Part shown: piece by piece, positions 46,362-53,212 of the stretch
Position numbering within the stretch: position 1 is the stretch's first letter
Layout: the number at the start of each line of letters is the position of its first letter
Source: Haloplasmatales bacterium 4B
GTDB lineage: Bacteria > Bacillota_I > Bacilli_A > Haloplasmatales > Haloplasmataceae
NCBI GenBank assembly: GCA_003586005.1
Contig: NSKI01000016.1
Coordinates: 1-53,212 of the forward strand
Length of the DNA: 53,212 bases
Direction: 5' to 3'
The notes under the pieces: model-generated
What the model saw: only the letters and a program-made list of their open reading frames with translations
What the model was told of the DNA's origin: nothing
Database searches by the model: none
Program-made: the position numbers and the translations under genes

Positions 46362-46433
46362 TAATATTGGATAATATAGTATATTCTTACATAATAAAAA
46401 ATTACAAAACCAATTATGGTTAATCATATATAT

Positions 46434-46477
46434 AATAAGAAACTGTATTTAAGAACCCTTAAATACAGTTTCTTATT
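46434..46477. terminator. Terminator of the SHOCT gene pair
   Basis: Perfect 20-bp stem, 46434-46453 with 46458-46477, around AACC. It isolates the riboswitch unit from the upstream gene pair. Confidence 0.92.
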
Positions 46478-46478
46478 A

Positions 46479-46934
46479 TTAATTAAGTAATTTTTGTTTT
46501 ATTGATTTAAACTCTTCTTCACTTATCACATCATTATCATATAGAGATTTGAATTTAACTATATCATTCGCTATTTGCAAAAAATCAATCTTAACTTTTT
46601 TTATTTCATCCATATTTATATCTTTTATGGTTTTTACTCGAGAAATCATTAATAATATTGAACCATAAATAGATAAAGTAAGAAAACCTAAAACTACAGC
46701 AGTTGTTTTTTCCTTAGTATTTCCTTTTAATATTTTGATATTAAATATAATAGAGTATAACGCTAATAAACCAACAAATAAATAAAGTAAAACTACAAGA
46801 ATAATGTTTATTATATCTTTACCATTAAAAGATAAAAATGTATTAACTGCTAAAACTTCTATAAAACTAGCAAATATTAAATTTATAATTGCCCCGGCAT
46901 AACCAAAGACATCTAACTTTAATTTTTCCTTCAT
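46479..46934 (-). CDS. Four-helix membrane protein with SHOCT-like tail (copy 2)
   Basis: 151 residues. Four hydrophobic segments (about 10-33, 40-68 as two, 80-98) precede a soluble helix pair. The carboxy end FKSLYDNDVISEEEFKSIKQ matches the SHOCT pattern (short helix, I-S/T-EEEF, Lys-rich helix), a module often found at the end of small membrane or oligomerising proteins. It is clearly paralogous to the gene just upstream, with the same order: charged start, GYAG or GKAG, helices, SHOCT. The gap is 9 nt. Function unknown. Confidence 0.8.
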   Translation of the reverse strand: MKEKLKLDVFGYAGAIINLIFASFIEVLAVNTFLSFNGKDIINIILVVLLYLFVGLLALYSIIFNIKILKGNTKEKTTAVVLGFLTLSIYGSILLMISRVKTIKDINMDEIKKVKIDFLQIANDIVKFKSLYDNDVISEEEFKSIKQKLLN

Positions 46935-46943
46935 AAAAACCCC

Positions 46944-47402
46944 TTAACTACTTAGTATTTTCCTTTTTATCATGCTGTATTCTTCAACTGTAATAGCATC
47001 ATTATCGAGTAATTCTTTAAATTTAATAAGAGTATCTGCTAAATCATTATTGTTTGTAGATGAGTTTCCAGATTCATATCCAATTTCTATATTTTGAGAT
47101 ACTATTAAAAGTACAGAACCTAATATAGATAATGAAACAAAACCTATAATACACGCTATATACTTATATTCTAACTCTCCAGATAAAACTCTTGCGTTGT
47201 ATACTAAACCAATAGTAGAAATTGAAATTCCACTAATCGATAATAAGATTATAACAATACTAATACCATCTCCTAAATTAATCAATCTCACTATTCCTAC
47301 AAAAAAATAGACGATAGAGAAAAAGGCTAAACCAGAACCAAAAATAACGTTTAATATTACTCCAGCTTTCCCTAACCCATCTAATTCATATTTACCTTTC
47401 AC
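46944..47402 (-). CDS. Four-helix membrane protein with SHOCT-like tail (copy 1)
   Basis: 152 residues beginning with GTG after GGAGGAG. The sequence starts MKGKYELDGLGKAGVILNVI, has four hydrophobic segments up to about residue 105, a Ser/Asn-rich linker (GNSSTNNND), and a SHOCT-like end FKELLDNDAITVEEYSMIKR. Its paralogue follows directly. The pair has one promoter (47433-47461) and one strong terminator. No enzymatic motif is visible. Proximity to a CD-NTase-like gene makes a membrane-effector role imaginable, but nothing in the sequence proves it. Confidence 0.8.
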   Translation of the reverse strand: MKGKYELDGLGKAGVILNVIFGSGLAFFSIVYFFVGIVRLINLGDGISIVIILLSISGISISTIGLVYNARVLSGELEYKYIACIIGFVSLSILGSVLLIVSQNIEIGYESGNSSTNNNDLADTLIKFKELLDNDAITVEEYSMIKRKILSS

Positions 47403-47432
47403 GTTAGCTCCTCCTAAATTTAATTTAAGATT

Positions 47433-47461
47433 ATTATACCTTTATCCGTCTATTAATACAA
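47433..47461 (-). promoter_or_regulatory. Promoter of the SHOCT gene pair
   Basis: On the minus strand TTGTAT (47461-47456), 17 nt, TATAAT (47438-47433). The spacer contains CTTTATCCG on + (47440-47448), repeated at 47506-47514, a possible regulator site. Confidence 0.7.
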
Positions 47462-47514
47462 GGAGATAACTAATTATATTTAAGTAAATTGTGTAATTCA
47501 TAAATCTTTATCCG

Positions 47515-47699
47515 CCCTTTTTTTATTAAATAATGTATCTTTTTAAATGATTTTATCAAAACCAATTATTATTTGAGGTAAAATGACAAAAGCTAATCCG
47601 CAAAAAATCATATATACAAATCATCGAAATCTTTTGGATTTTTAACATTATAATATCCAGTAATACAAATTAATGATTACATAAATTTATACGCAAAGA
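47515..47699. other. Non-coding stretch with a 20-codon frame
   Basis: Between the SHOCT pair promoter and the tsaD terminator only one short + frame has a ribosome-binding site: ATG 47583 to TAA 47645 after TGAGG, encoding MTKANPQKIIYTNHRNLLDF. It has no clear promoter or terminator and may be a remnant or chance. Confidence 0.25.
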
Positions 47700-47731
47700 A
47701 TAAAAAAAGCAAATTATTATATAACTTGCTA
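47700..47731 (-). terminator. tsaD terminator
   Basis: On the minus strand AGCAA...TTGCT is followed by TTTTTTTATT. The stem is short but the T run is strong. Confidence 0.6.
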
Positions 47732-47756
47732 TTTTCTTAAAAATTAATTTATATTG

Positions 47757-48764
47757 TTATAATTCAAGACTTGCTTTCCCATTTAGGCTTAAATCATCTC
47801 TAACACCATTAAGATAAGCGAATGTTCCGGCAACGCCTATCATTGCTGCATTATCAGTACAATACTTTAATGGTGGTATAATTAGTTTTATATGAGAATA
47901 ATTTTTCATTTCTACTTGTAGTCTTGCTCTTAAATCTGAATTAGCAGCAACACCACCTGCTAAGAGTAATTGCTTTACATTATAATTTTTTAAGGCTTTA
48001 AGCGTTTTGCCAACAAGAATATCAACAACACTTTCTTGAAAACTTTTAGCTAAATTTTCAATGTTTATAGACTCGTTCCGTTGATTGGCATTGTGAACAA
48101 GATTTATTACAGCTGATTTTAATCCAGAAAAGCTGAAATCATAATTATCTTGATTTAACATAACTCGGGGTAACTTATAAGTTTCTCTACCACTTTTAGC
48201 TAATCTGTCAATCTGGGGTCCTCCTGGATAAGTAAGATTAACAACTCTGGCCACTTTATCATAAGCCTCACCTACAGCATCATCTCTTGTTTTACCAATA
48301 ATATTAAAACTATTGTGATCTTCCATTAATACAAGTTCAGTGTGACCACCTGAGACAACAAGAGCTAATGAAGGAAACTCTAGATTTTCTACTAAATTGT
48401 TAGCATAAATATGCCCAGCAATATGGTGCACACCTACAATAGGTAAATCATGACTAAAAGCAAAGGCTTTTGCGGCGTTTATTCCTACGAGTAGTGAACC
48501 AATTAACCCTGGTCCTTTTGTAACAGCTACACAAGTAATATCGTTGATATTACAATTAGCTTCTTTAATTGCGGCATCTAACACTAGTGTAATATTTTCT
48601 ACATGATGTCTACTTGCTACCTCTGGCACCACACCACCAAATTTTTTATGTATATCAATTTGTGATGAAACAATATTAGACATTACTTCGGTTCCATTTT
48701 TGATAACTGCTGCACTTGTTTCGTCACAACTAGATTCAATTGCTAATACAACGATATCATTCAT
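47757..48764 (-). CDS. tsaD: tRNA t6A threonylcarbamoyltransferase TsaD
   Basis: 335 residues. It transfers the threonylcarbamoyl group to A37 of ANN-decoding tRNAs. Motifs: [15 protein letters not shown], the iron-binding [46 protein letters not shown], and [13 protein letters not shown] start at ATG 48764; the upstream GTG overlaps the AGTGAGTGA site. It follows the pullulanase-like gene, which separates it from tsaE-tsaB-rimI. A terminator-like hairpin sits just before it, so tsaD may depend on readthrough. Confidence 0.98.
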   Translation of the reverse strand: MNDIVVLAIESSCDETSAAVIKNGTEVMSNIVSSQIDIHKKFGGVVPEVASRHHVENITLVLDAAIKEANCNINDITCVAVTKGPGLIGSLLVGINAAKAFAFSHDLPIVGVHHIAGHIYANNLVENLEFPSLALVVSGGHTELVLMEDHNSFNIIGKTRDDAVGEAYDKVARVVNLTYPGGPQIDRLAKSGRETYKLPRVMLNQDNYDFSFSGLKSAVINLVHNANQRNESINIENLAKSFQESVVDILVGKTLKALKNYNVKQLLLAGGVAANSDLRARLQVEMKNYSHIKLIIPPLKYCTDNAAMIGVAGTFAYLNGVRDDLSLNGKASLEL

Positions 48765-48784
48765 AAAATCACTCACTTTACATA

Positions 48785-48812
48785 GTAAAGGGGCAAATTG
48801 CCCCTTTTTTTA
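48785..48812. terminator. Hairpin between the pullulanase-like gene and tsaD
   Basis: AAAGGGGCAA (48787-48796) pairs with TTGCCCCTTT (48798-48807), a 10-bp GC-rich stem around one base. The T run is strong on + and short (TTTACT) on the minus strand. Confidence 0.65.
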
Positions 48813-50882
48813 TTTTCGATTTTTTCTTCTTTTTAGTAACATCCATAATCCTAATGCTCCCAAAGCATAACCTGAATATTTTTTGTAATCAGGTTTAGCT
48901 TTTTCAACAACAGTTACTTGATTAGCAAATTTTTCATTAGAGTATAGAACCATTGAAGTTAACTCTGGAACAACAATTTCATCACCAGTTATTTTTCTTA
49001 ATACTGTTGTTCCTGCTTTATCTTTATCAACAATAATATTCCATAGTCCAAAGTGTGGTAATTTAAATTTAACTTCACTTGTATTTGCATTAAAAATAAC
49101 GGCAATGTCAGCGTAAGTATCATTGTTAGCAGATCCCGTAATATTATAAGCTACAGTATTAGTAACTGGGTTATCTAAAAACAATAAATGTTTTTGAATC
49201 ATTTCAGTTGAAGTCATCCTAAATGCTGGATGAGCTTTACGAAGTTCAATTAAACCACGATAGTATTCAAATAAATCCAGATGATCATATTTACTATGCC
49301 AAACAATTTGATTAATTATATCAGGTGATTTATAACTATTACGATCTCCATTTTTTGTTCTTAACATCTCTTCTCCAGCTAGCAAGAAAGGGATACCTTG
49401 ACTTGTTAAGACAATAGTGTTAGCCATTTTCGCCATTTTAATTCGAGTTGTCATATCAAGTCCTTCAGTTGTTTCAACAATCTTATCATACAAACACAAA
49501 TTGTTATGACTAGAGACATAGTTAATCGTTTGATTAGGTTGTACTGCCCATGGTTTTTTTGAATAAATGACTTTTTCATAATCTACTTGAGGGTGTTCAC
49601 AACTTGCAACAATCGCAAATTTAACACTTTCCTCCATCCCAATACCGCCATTTACAAATCCTGGTTGCTCATCATAAATCACATGACCTTTGACACCATC
49701 CCGACAATCATTACTAAAAGCTGCGATTCGAGCCATTTTAGAAATATTTTCTTTTATCGCCTGATTACTAATTGGAAGAGGGGTATCACCAGCTGTAGAT
49801 CCTTCACCATAAATAATAATTGTTGGATCAATTTTATCTAATGCTACTCGGATTTCATTCATCGTTTCAACATCATGTAATCCCATTAAATCAAAGCGGA
49901 ATCCATCGATATGATATTCACTTGCAAAATAGCAAACAGAATCGACAATATATTTTCTAACCATTAATCTTTCTGAAGCGACTTCGTTACCAATTCCTGA
50001 TCCATTACTAAAATTGCCTTCTTCATCTTGACGATGAAAGTAATGCGGAAATGTCTTATGAAAATAAGAGTTTTCATTATAGAATGTATGATTAAACACA
50101 ACATCCATAATAACACGTATATTACTTTTATGTAATGAATAAACTAAAGTTTTAAACTCTTTTATTCTCGTTTCTCCATCAATTGGATTTGTAGAATAAG
50201 ATCCTTCAATACAATTATAATTTAATGGATCATACCCCCAATTATATTGCGGTTGATCTACGTGAGCTTCATCTATTGAAGCAAAATCAAATACAGGTAA
50301 TAAGTGAATATGTGTTATCCCTAATTCAATTAAATGATCTAAACCTGTTGTTAATCCTTCTGGACTTCTTGTATTATGTTGAGTTAATCCTAAAAATTTC
50401 CCTGGATGAGTAACACTTGCTGTTTTATGAATAGTTAAATCACGAACGTGAGCCTCATATATTATTGAATCCGTTGAATTTATTAGATTCGGACGAACAT
50501 CTTCAATAAATCCTTCGGGATTAGTTCTCTCAAGGTCAACAACCATTCCTCTCTCGCCATTTACGCCACAAGCTTTAGCATAAATATCAACAGTTTCGAA
50601 TTTTCCAGATCCATTTTCTATTTCATAGGTATAAAAAACACCGTGGAGATCTTCTTCAATCTCAACATACCATGTTCCTTTAATATCTTTAGTCATTTTA
50701 TTTTTATCATATGGTTTACTTTTATAGCCTTTATCGTATAAAAATAAAGTTGCTTTTGTTGCGGTTGGACTCCACAATTTAAAAGTTGTTTTCCCTTTTG
50801 AATAAACAGCTCCTAAATCATTGCCACTATAAAAATATTGGTTATTAAATTCATCAGTCATAAATTTTTTTGTATCAATCAT
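48810..50882 (-). CDS. pulA: Type I pullulanase-like GH13 protein with altered motif IV
   Basis: 690 residues. A CBM48-like amino domain (FKLWSPTATKATL) precedes a GH13 barrel with the pullulanase signature YNWGYDP (about residue 211), DVVFNHT, nucleophile D331 in GFRFDLMGLHD and acid E360 in IYGEGS, where GEGW is usual. Motif IV reads SSHNNLCLYDK: H459 is followed by N460 instead of the transition-state-stabilising Asp. Activity is therefore doubtful. There is no signal peptide, but the carboxy end has a hydrophobic helix (GYALGALGLWMLL) and RRKNRK. It has its own promoter inside the tsa cluster. Confidence 0.9.
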   Translation of the reverse strand: MIDTKKFMTDEFNNQYFYSGNDLGAVYSKGKTTFKLWSPTATKATLFLYDKGYKSKPYDKNKMTKDIKGTWYVEIEEDLHGVFYTYEIENGSGKFETVDIYAKACGVNGERGMVVDLERTNPEGFIEDVRPNLINSTDSIIYEAHVRDLTIHKTASVTHPGKFLGLTQHNTRSPEGLTTGLDHLIELGITHIHLLPVFDFASIDEAHVDQPQYNWGYDPLNYNCIEGSYSTNPIDGETRIKEFKTLVYSLHKSNIRVIMDVVFNHTFYNENSYFHKTFPHYFHRQDEEGNFSNGSGIGNEVASERLMVRKYIVDSVCYFASEYHIDGFRFDLMGLHDVETMNEIRVALDKIDPTIIIYGEGSTAGDTPLPISNQAIKENISKMARIAAFSNDCRDGVKGHVIYDEQPGFVNGGIGMEESVKFAIVASCEHPQVDYEKVIYSKKPWAVQPNQTINYVSSHNNLCLYDKIVETTEGLDMTTRIKMAKMANTIVLTSQGIPFLLAGEEMLRTKNGDRNSYKSPDIINQIVWHSKYDHLDLFEYYRGLIELRKAHPAFRMTSTEMIQKHLLFLDNPVTNTVAYNITGSANNDTYADIAVIFNANTSEVKFKLPHFGLWNIIVDKDKAGTTVLRKITGDEIVVPELTSMVLYSNEKFANQVTVVEKAKPDYKKYSGYALGALGLWMLLKRRKNRK

Positions 50883-50911
50883 TATTTCACCTACTTTTTC
50901 TCTCTATAATA

Positions 50912-50940
50912 ATATTACACAAAATTTGCTTTTTTTTCAA
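50912..50940 (-). promoter_or_regulatory. Promoter of the pullulanase-like gene
   Basis: On the minus strand TTGAAA (50940-50935), 17 nt, TAATAT (50917-50912), 30 nt before the gene. Confidence 0.6.
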
Positions 50941-51006
50941 TTTAAAAGTAAACATTTTAACAAATACTAGTAAAATCACATTATGAATTAAAATTACTTA
51001 AAATAT

Positions 51007-51456
51007 TTATAACACATCAAATTTCATTAAATAAGCATCATCACCATTTTCATAGTAATTTTTTCTTGAAACTACTTCATAAAAGCCATAACTTTTATAC
51101 ATCTTTATCGCTATTTCATTAGTTACTCTTACTTCTAAAGTAATATTAAGGCAATTTGCTTCTTTTACATGATTAATAATAAAATTCATCATTGTTTTGC
51201 CATAACCTAACCCTTGGTATTTTGGACTTACAGCTATCGTTGTAATCTGCGCATTTTCATAAATAATCCAAAGTCCAAAAAAACCAATAATTCTATCTTC
51301 AAGGATTAATTTATAATATTCACTATATGGATTATTCTGAAAATCATATATATATAGATTTTTTGAACAGGGGTCATTAAAGGCTTCTTTTTCAATTTCC
51401 ATGATTTCGTCAAAATCAATAAGTTCAAAGCTTCTTATCACACTTATATTTTTCAT
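51007..51456 (-). CDS. rimI: Ribosomal-protein alanine N-acetyltransferase RimI
   Basis: 149-residue GNAT enzyme. Motif A is TTIAVSPKYQGLGYGKTMMNF (about residues 72-92), with EVRVTNEIAIKMYKSYGFYEV as the following motif B, the RimI form. It acetylates the amino terminus of ribosomal protein S18 in E. coli; other targets are possible. One base separates it from tsaB in the frequent tsaE-tsaB-rimI order. Confidence 0.92.
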   Translation of the reverse strand: MKNISVIRSFELIDFDEIMEIEKEAFNDPCSKNLYIYDFQNNPYSEYYKLILEDRIIGFFGLWIIYENAQITTIAVSPKYQGLGYGKTMMNFIINHVKEANCLNITLEVRVTNEIAIKMYKSYGFYEVVSRKNYYENGDDAYLMKFDVL

Positions 51457-51457
51457 C

Positions 51458-52129
51458 TTACAATAAATTTATTTCTGCCTCGGCTAAACGTCTATAGTTA
51501 GGAATAACCGTATGAACATTTTGGACTTTTTCAAAATCGGAATTTATGACTAATTGAGCACAAAAATCACTTTCAAATGAAGATCTAATAATAAACTGAG
51601 GATTACCTTCAATTAAAGCGCGGAAATTTTCATTATCTAGTCCTACAAATAAAACTAAATCATCTGTTAATTCAGATACCTTTTTTAACAGTTCTGATAA
51701 CTGATATAAACCTTCATCTAATAAATTTATTAGGCAATTATTTTCTACTTTATATAAAGTAGAAAATACATTCCCACGTCTTGCATCAATTAGGGGGACA
51801 ATATATTTATTGTCATTTAAATAACTTGCACTAATGACCTTTAAGGTCGATATCTTATACAACAGTTTATTTAAGGCATAACTTAAAGTTTTCGCTACAG
51901 TTATACCAATTCTAACACCTGTATAACTACCTGGACCTTCAGTAACATAATATTCATCAATATCTTTTATATTAAGAGAATTGCGTTTTAGAATTTTATC
52001 GACATTAGGCATTAATAAAGAAGAATGATCTCTAATAATTATTTCAAAAATAGAATCAATAGCTACATTATCTCTGATTAAAATTATTGTTAATGCTTTT
52101 GTTGATGTATCAAAAAATAATTTATACAT
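51458..52129 (-). CDS. tsaB: t6A biosynthesis protein TsaB
   Basis: 223 residues of the ASKHA fold. It begins MYKLFFDTSTKALTIILI, with EYYVTEGPGSYTGVRIGITV as the hallmark loop and VVPLIDARRGNVF-like sequence later. It scaffolds TsaD and TsaE. I start at ATG 52129, which overlaps the tsaE stop by 8 nt (ATGTATAA); the longer in-frame extension lies inside tsaE. Confidence 0.96.
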   Translation of the reverse strand: MYKLFFDTSTKALTIILIRDNVAIDSIFEIIIRDHSSLLMPNVDKILKRNSLNIKDIDEYYVTEGPGSYTGVRIGITVAKTLSYALNKLLYKISTLKVISASYLNDNKYIVPLIDARRGNVFSTLYKVENNCLINLLDEGLYQLSELLKKVSELTDDLVLFVGLDNENFRALIEGNPQFIIRSSFESDFCAQLVINSDFEKVQNVHTVIPNYRRLAEAEINLL

Positions 52130-52577
52130 AGAATAGCTCCTCACATATATGTTCATATTTTTCCCCGTAGGGAATTATTTCAAATAAACGACCAGTAACT
52201 GATTCAACATTAATATTAATATGAAGCCGTTCCTGTGGAATTTGCGATATAATTTTACTTGCCCACTCAATAACACATACACCATCTCCAAAGAAATATT
52301 CATCAATTCCGATATCTTCTAACTCATCTTCTATTCGATATGCATCCATATGATATAGTGATAAGTCACCATCATATTCTTTTATGATCGTAAAGGTTGG
52401 ACTGTTTACGACTTTTGTTATATTGAGAGCTTTAGCTAAGCCTTGAGTAAATGTTGTCTTTCCTGCACCTAAATCGCCATCTAAAGTAATTATCGCACCG
52501 GGAAATAATTGCTTTCCAATTTTTTTTGCGAGAATGGTTGTTTCTTGTAAATTTTTAATTTGTATTTCTTTTTTCAT
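52122..52577 (-). CDS. tsaE: t6A biosynthesis ATPase TsaE
   Basis: 151 residues. The P-loop ITLDGDLGAGKTTFTQGLAK lies near residues 31-50, VNSPTFTIIKEY follows, and YHMDAYRIEDELEDIGIDEY with CVIEWASKI are family hallmarks. It hydrolyses ATP to reset the TsaBD complex. I start at ATG 52577, 5 nt after TTGGTGAT; a GTG four codons upstream overlaps that site. First gene of the tsa cluster. Confidence 0.96.
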   Translation of the reverse strand: MKKEIQIKNLQETTILAKKIGKQLFPGAIITLDGDLGAGKTTFTQGLAKALNITKVVNSPTFTIIKEYDGDLSLYHMDAYRIEDELEDIGIDEYFFGDGVCVIEWASKIISQIPQERLHININVESVTGRLFEIIPYGEKYEHICEELFYV

Positions 52578-52647
52578 AAATATCACCAATTTAATAGACT
52601 TCTTTTATTATATATCGTTTTGCAACATTATATCAACTATAAATTAA

Positions 52648-52693
52648 AAACAAAAAAGAATAATTAAAACTATTTTGTTAACCTTAATCATTC
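52648..52693 (-). terminator. Terminator of the edge membrane-protein gene
   Basis: GAATAATTAA (52658-52667) pairs with TTAATCATTC (52684-52693) with one mismatch; on the minus strand TTTTTTG follows. Confidence 0.75.
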
Positions 52694-52697
52694 ATCT

Positions 52698-53212
52698 TTA
52701 ATTTATGAAATTTTTAACTATTCCATCAGGATTATTTTTAATACCTAAATTCAAGATTTCAATCTCTTCACTAACAAGATAATAAGTTCTTTGTTCTAAA
52801 ATAAAATAAATAGTAATAGCAGTCATAAATATATAAGTAATAAAACCTATATAAAAGTTAAGTAGATAATATTTTTCAACAATAAATAGATAAATCAAAA
52901 TAAAACTAGTGGCAGTTAGAAAATATGTTTTAATTTTATTTTTATTAAAAAGAATTGAAAATAGATAAATAAGAATACTTTCAAAAATATATATAAATGG
53001 ATATATAGGGTTAAAAAGAGCTGTTAAAAGGATGTGATACCCAATTATATATAAAATACTATATTCAATAGTAAGTTGGTAGTGAAAAATATGATATCCT
53101 TCTTGCAAAATAATTAAACCATAAATTGATTTAACAATTAAATACCCAATTGGTAATAATATAAAAGTTACAATTAAAAAATTATTTAAGTTTTTTTCTA
53201 ATAGATTTAGTC
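52698..53212 (-). CDS. Partial membrane protein, start beyond the window
   Basis: The frame is open from the window edge to the TAA at 52698-52700: at least 170 residues with no in-frame stop and no convincing start, so the amino terminus is missing. There are at least four hydrophobic segments (for example NFLIVTFILLPIGYLIV and FIYIFESILIYLFSIL), then a soluble end NPDGIVKNFIN. A TTG at 53108 could be taken as a start but has no ribosome-binding site. The family is not recognised; it ends at a terminator before the tsa cluster. Confidence 0.75.
   Translation of the reverse strand, partial: LNLLEKNLNNFLIVTFILLPIGYLIVKSIYGLIILQEGYHIFHYQLTIEYSILYIIGYHILLTALFNPIYPFIYIFESILIYLFSILFNKNKIKTYFLTATSFILIYLFIVEKYYLLNFYIGFITYIFMTAITIYFILEQRTYYLVSEEIEILNLGIKNNPDGIVKNFIN

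Noticed and set aside
45062-47402. Complete CBASS operon
   Set aside because: A CD-NTase-like gene is present, but no recognised effector (phospholipase, nuclease, TIR, CARF-like) or Cap2/Cap3 accessory gene is adjacent; the membrane proteins are only candidates in a separate unit.
53106-53108. TTG 53108 as start of the last membrane protein
   Set aside because: The frame stays open to the window edge with further hydrophobic sequence, and no ribosome-binding site precedes this TTG.

Overview
The window is a very AT-rich bacterial chromosome segment in which nearly all sequence is coded and genes are packed in operon-like runs with strong Shine-Dalgarno sites (GGAGG, AGGTGA). TGG encodes Trp and TGA is used as a stop (for example at 32869-32871), so the genetic code is the standard one. 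The gene set points to a low-GC Firmicutes or free-living Mollicutes-like lineage: CIRCE-groESL, Rex, CsoR-CopA-CopZ, RqcH, RsmI, YtqA-YtqB, DUF1189 and DUF1461 membrane proteins, a T-box leader, and TPP and c-di-AMP riboswitches. I cannot name the genus from sequence alone. No tRNA, rRNA, CRISPR array or intact insertion sequence was seen.

Layout. 1-2630: an arsenic operon on + (ArsR, ArsP-like permease, small thioredoxin-like protein, DUF2703 protein). A perfect 63-bp inverted repeat brackets arsR and reaches the window edge. 2752-5870: copper operon on - (csoR-copA-copZ) with a CsoR-type operator. 5914-10749: cyclophilin, then gmk-rpoZ-priA-fmt. 10874-14336: rqcH and a divergent MurE on +. 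14341-17340: a compact hairpin/small-ORF/terminator unit, and T-box controlled leuS. 17349-22718: DUF1189 protein, ytqA-ytqB (mnmM), alr, rsmI, and TPP-riboswitch-controlled thiT. 22783-26036: pcrA and an MscS channel. 26051-31333: ribD-ribE-ribBA-ribH preceded by what looks like half an FMN riboswitch, and glnS. 31401-35399: B3/B4 protein, two membrane proteins of unknown role, DUF1461 protein. 35400-39255: groESL, an envelope protein and Rex. 39344-44185: ABC-F ATPase, GNAT, 5'-nucleotidase, isoaspartyl dipeptidase. 44186-47756: an accessory-looking, gene-poor island. 47757-53212: the t6A genes tsaE-tsaB-rimI and tsaD, with a pullulanase-like gene between rimI and tsaD, then a membrane protein cut by the window edge.

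The most unusual part is 45025-46361. A well-conserved c-di-AMP (ydaO/yuaA) riboswitch, with its own promoter and an intrinsic terminator, directly precedes a single CD-NTase-like (cGAS/OAS-fold) nucleotidyltransferase. Between them is a potential 32-residue one-helix membrane peptide, and a phage-type zinc-ribbon protein follows. No recognisable CBASS effector is adjacent. This would place a nucleotide second-messenger synthase under control of another second messenger. Two tandem paralogous four-helix membrane proteins with SHOCT-like tails lie just upstream as their own unit.

Other points worth attention: a pullulanase-like protein whose GH13 motif-IV aspartate is Asn and which has a C-terminal membrane helix; the MurE with EDPK where DNPR is expected; the damaged FMN riboswitch next to glnS; and the inverted repeat around arsR, which could be an invertible or duplicated cassette or an assembly artefact.
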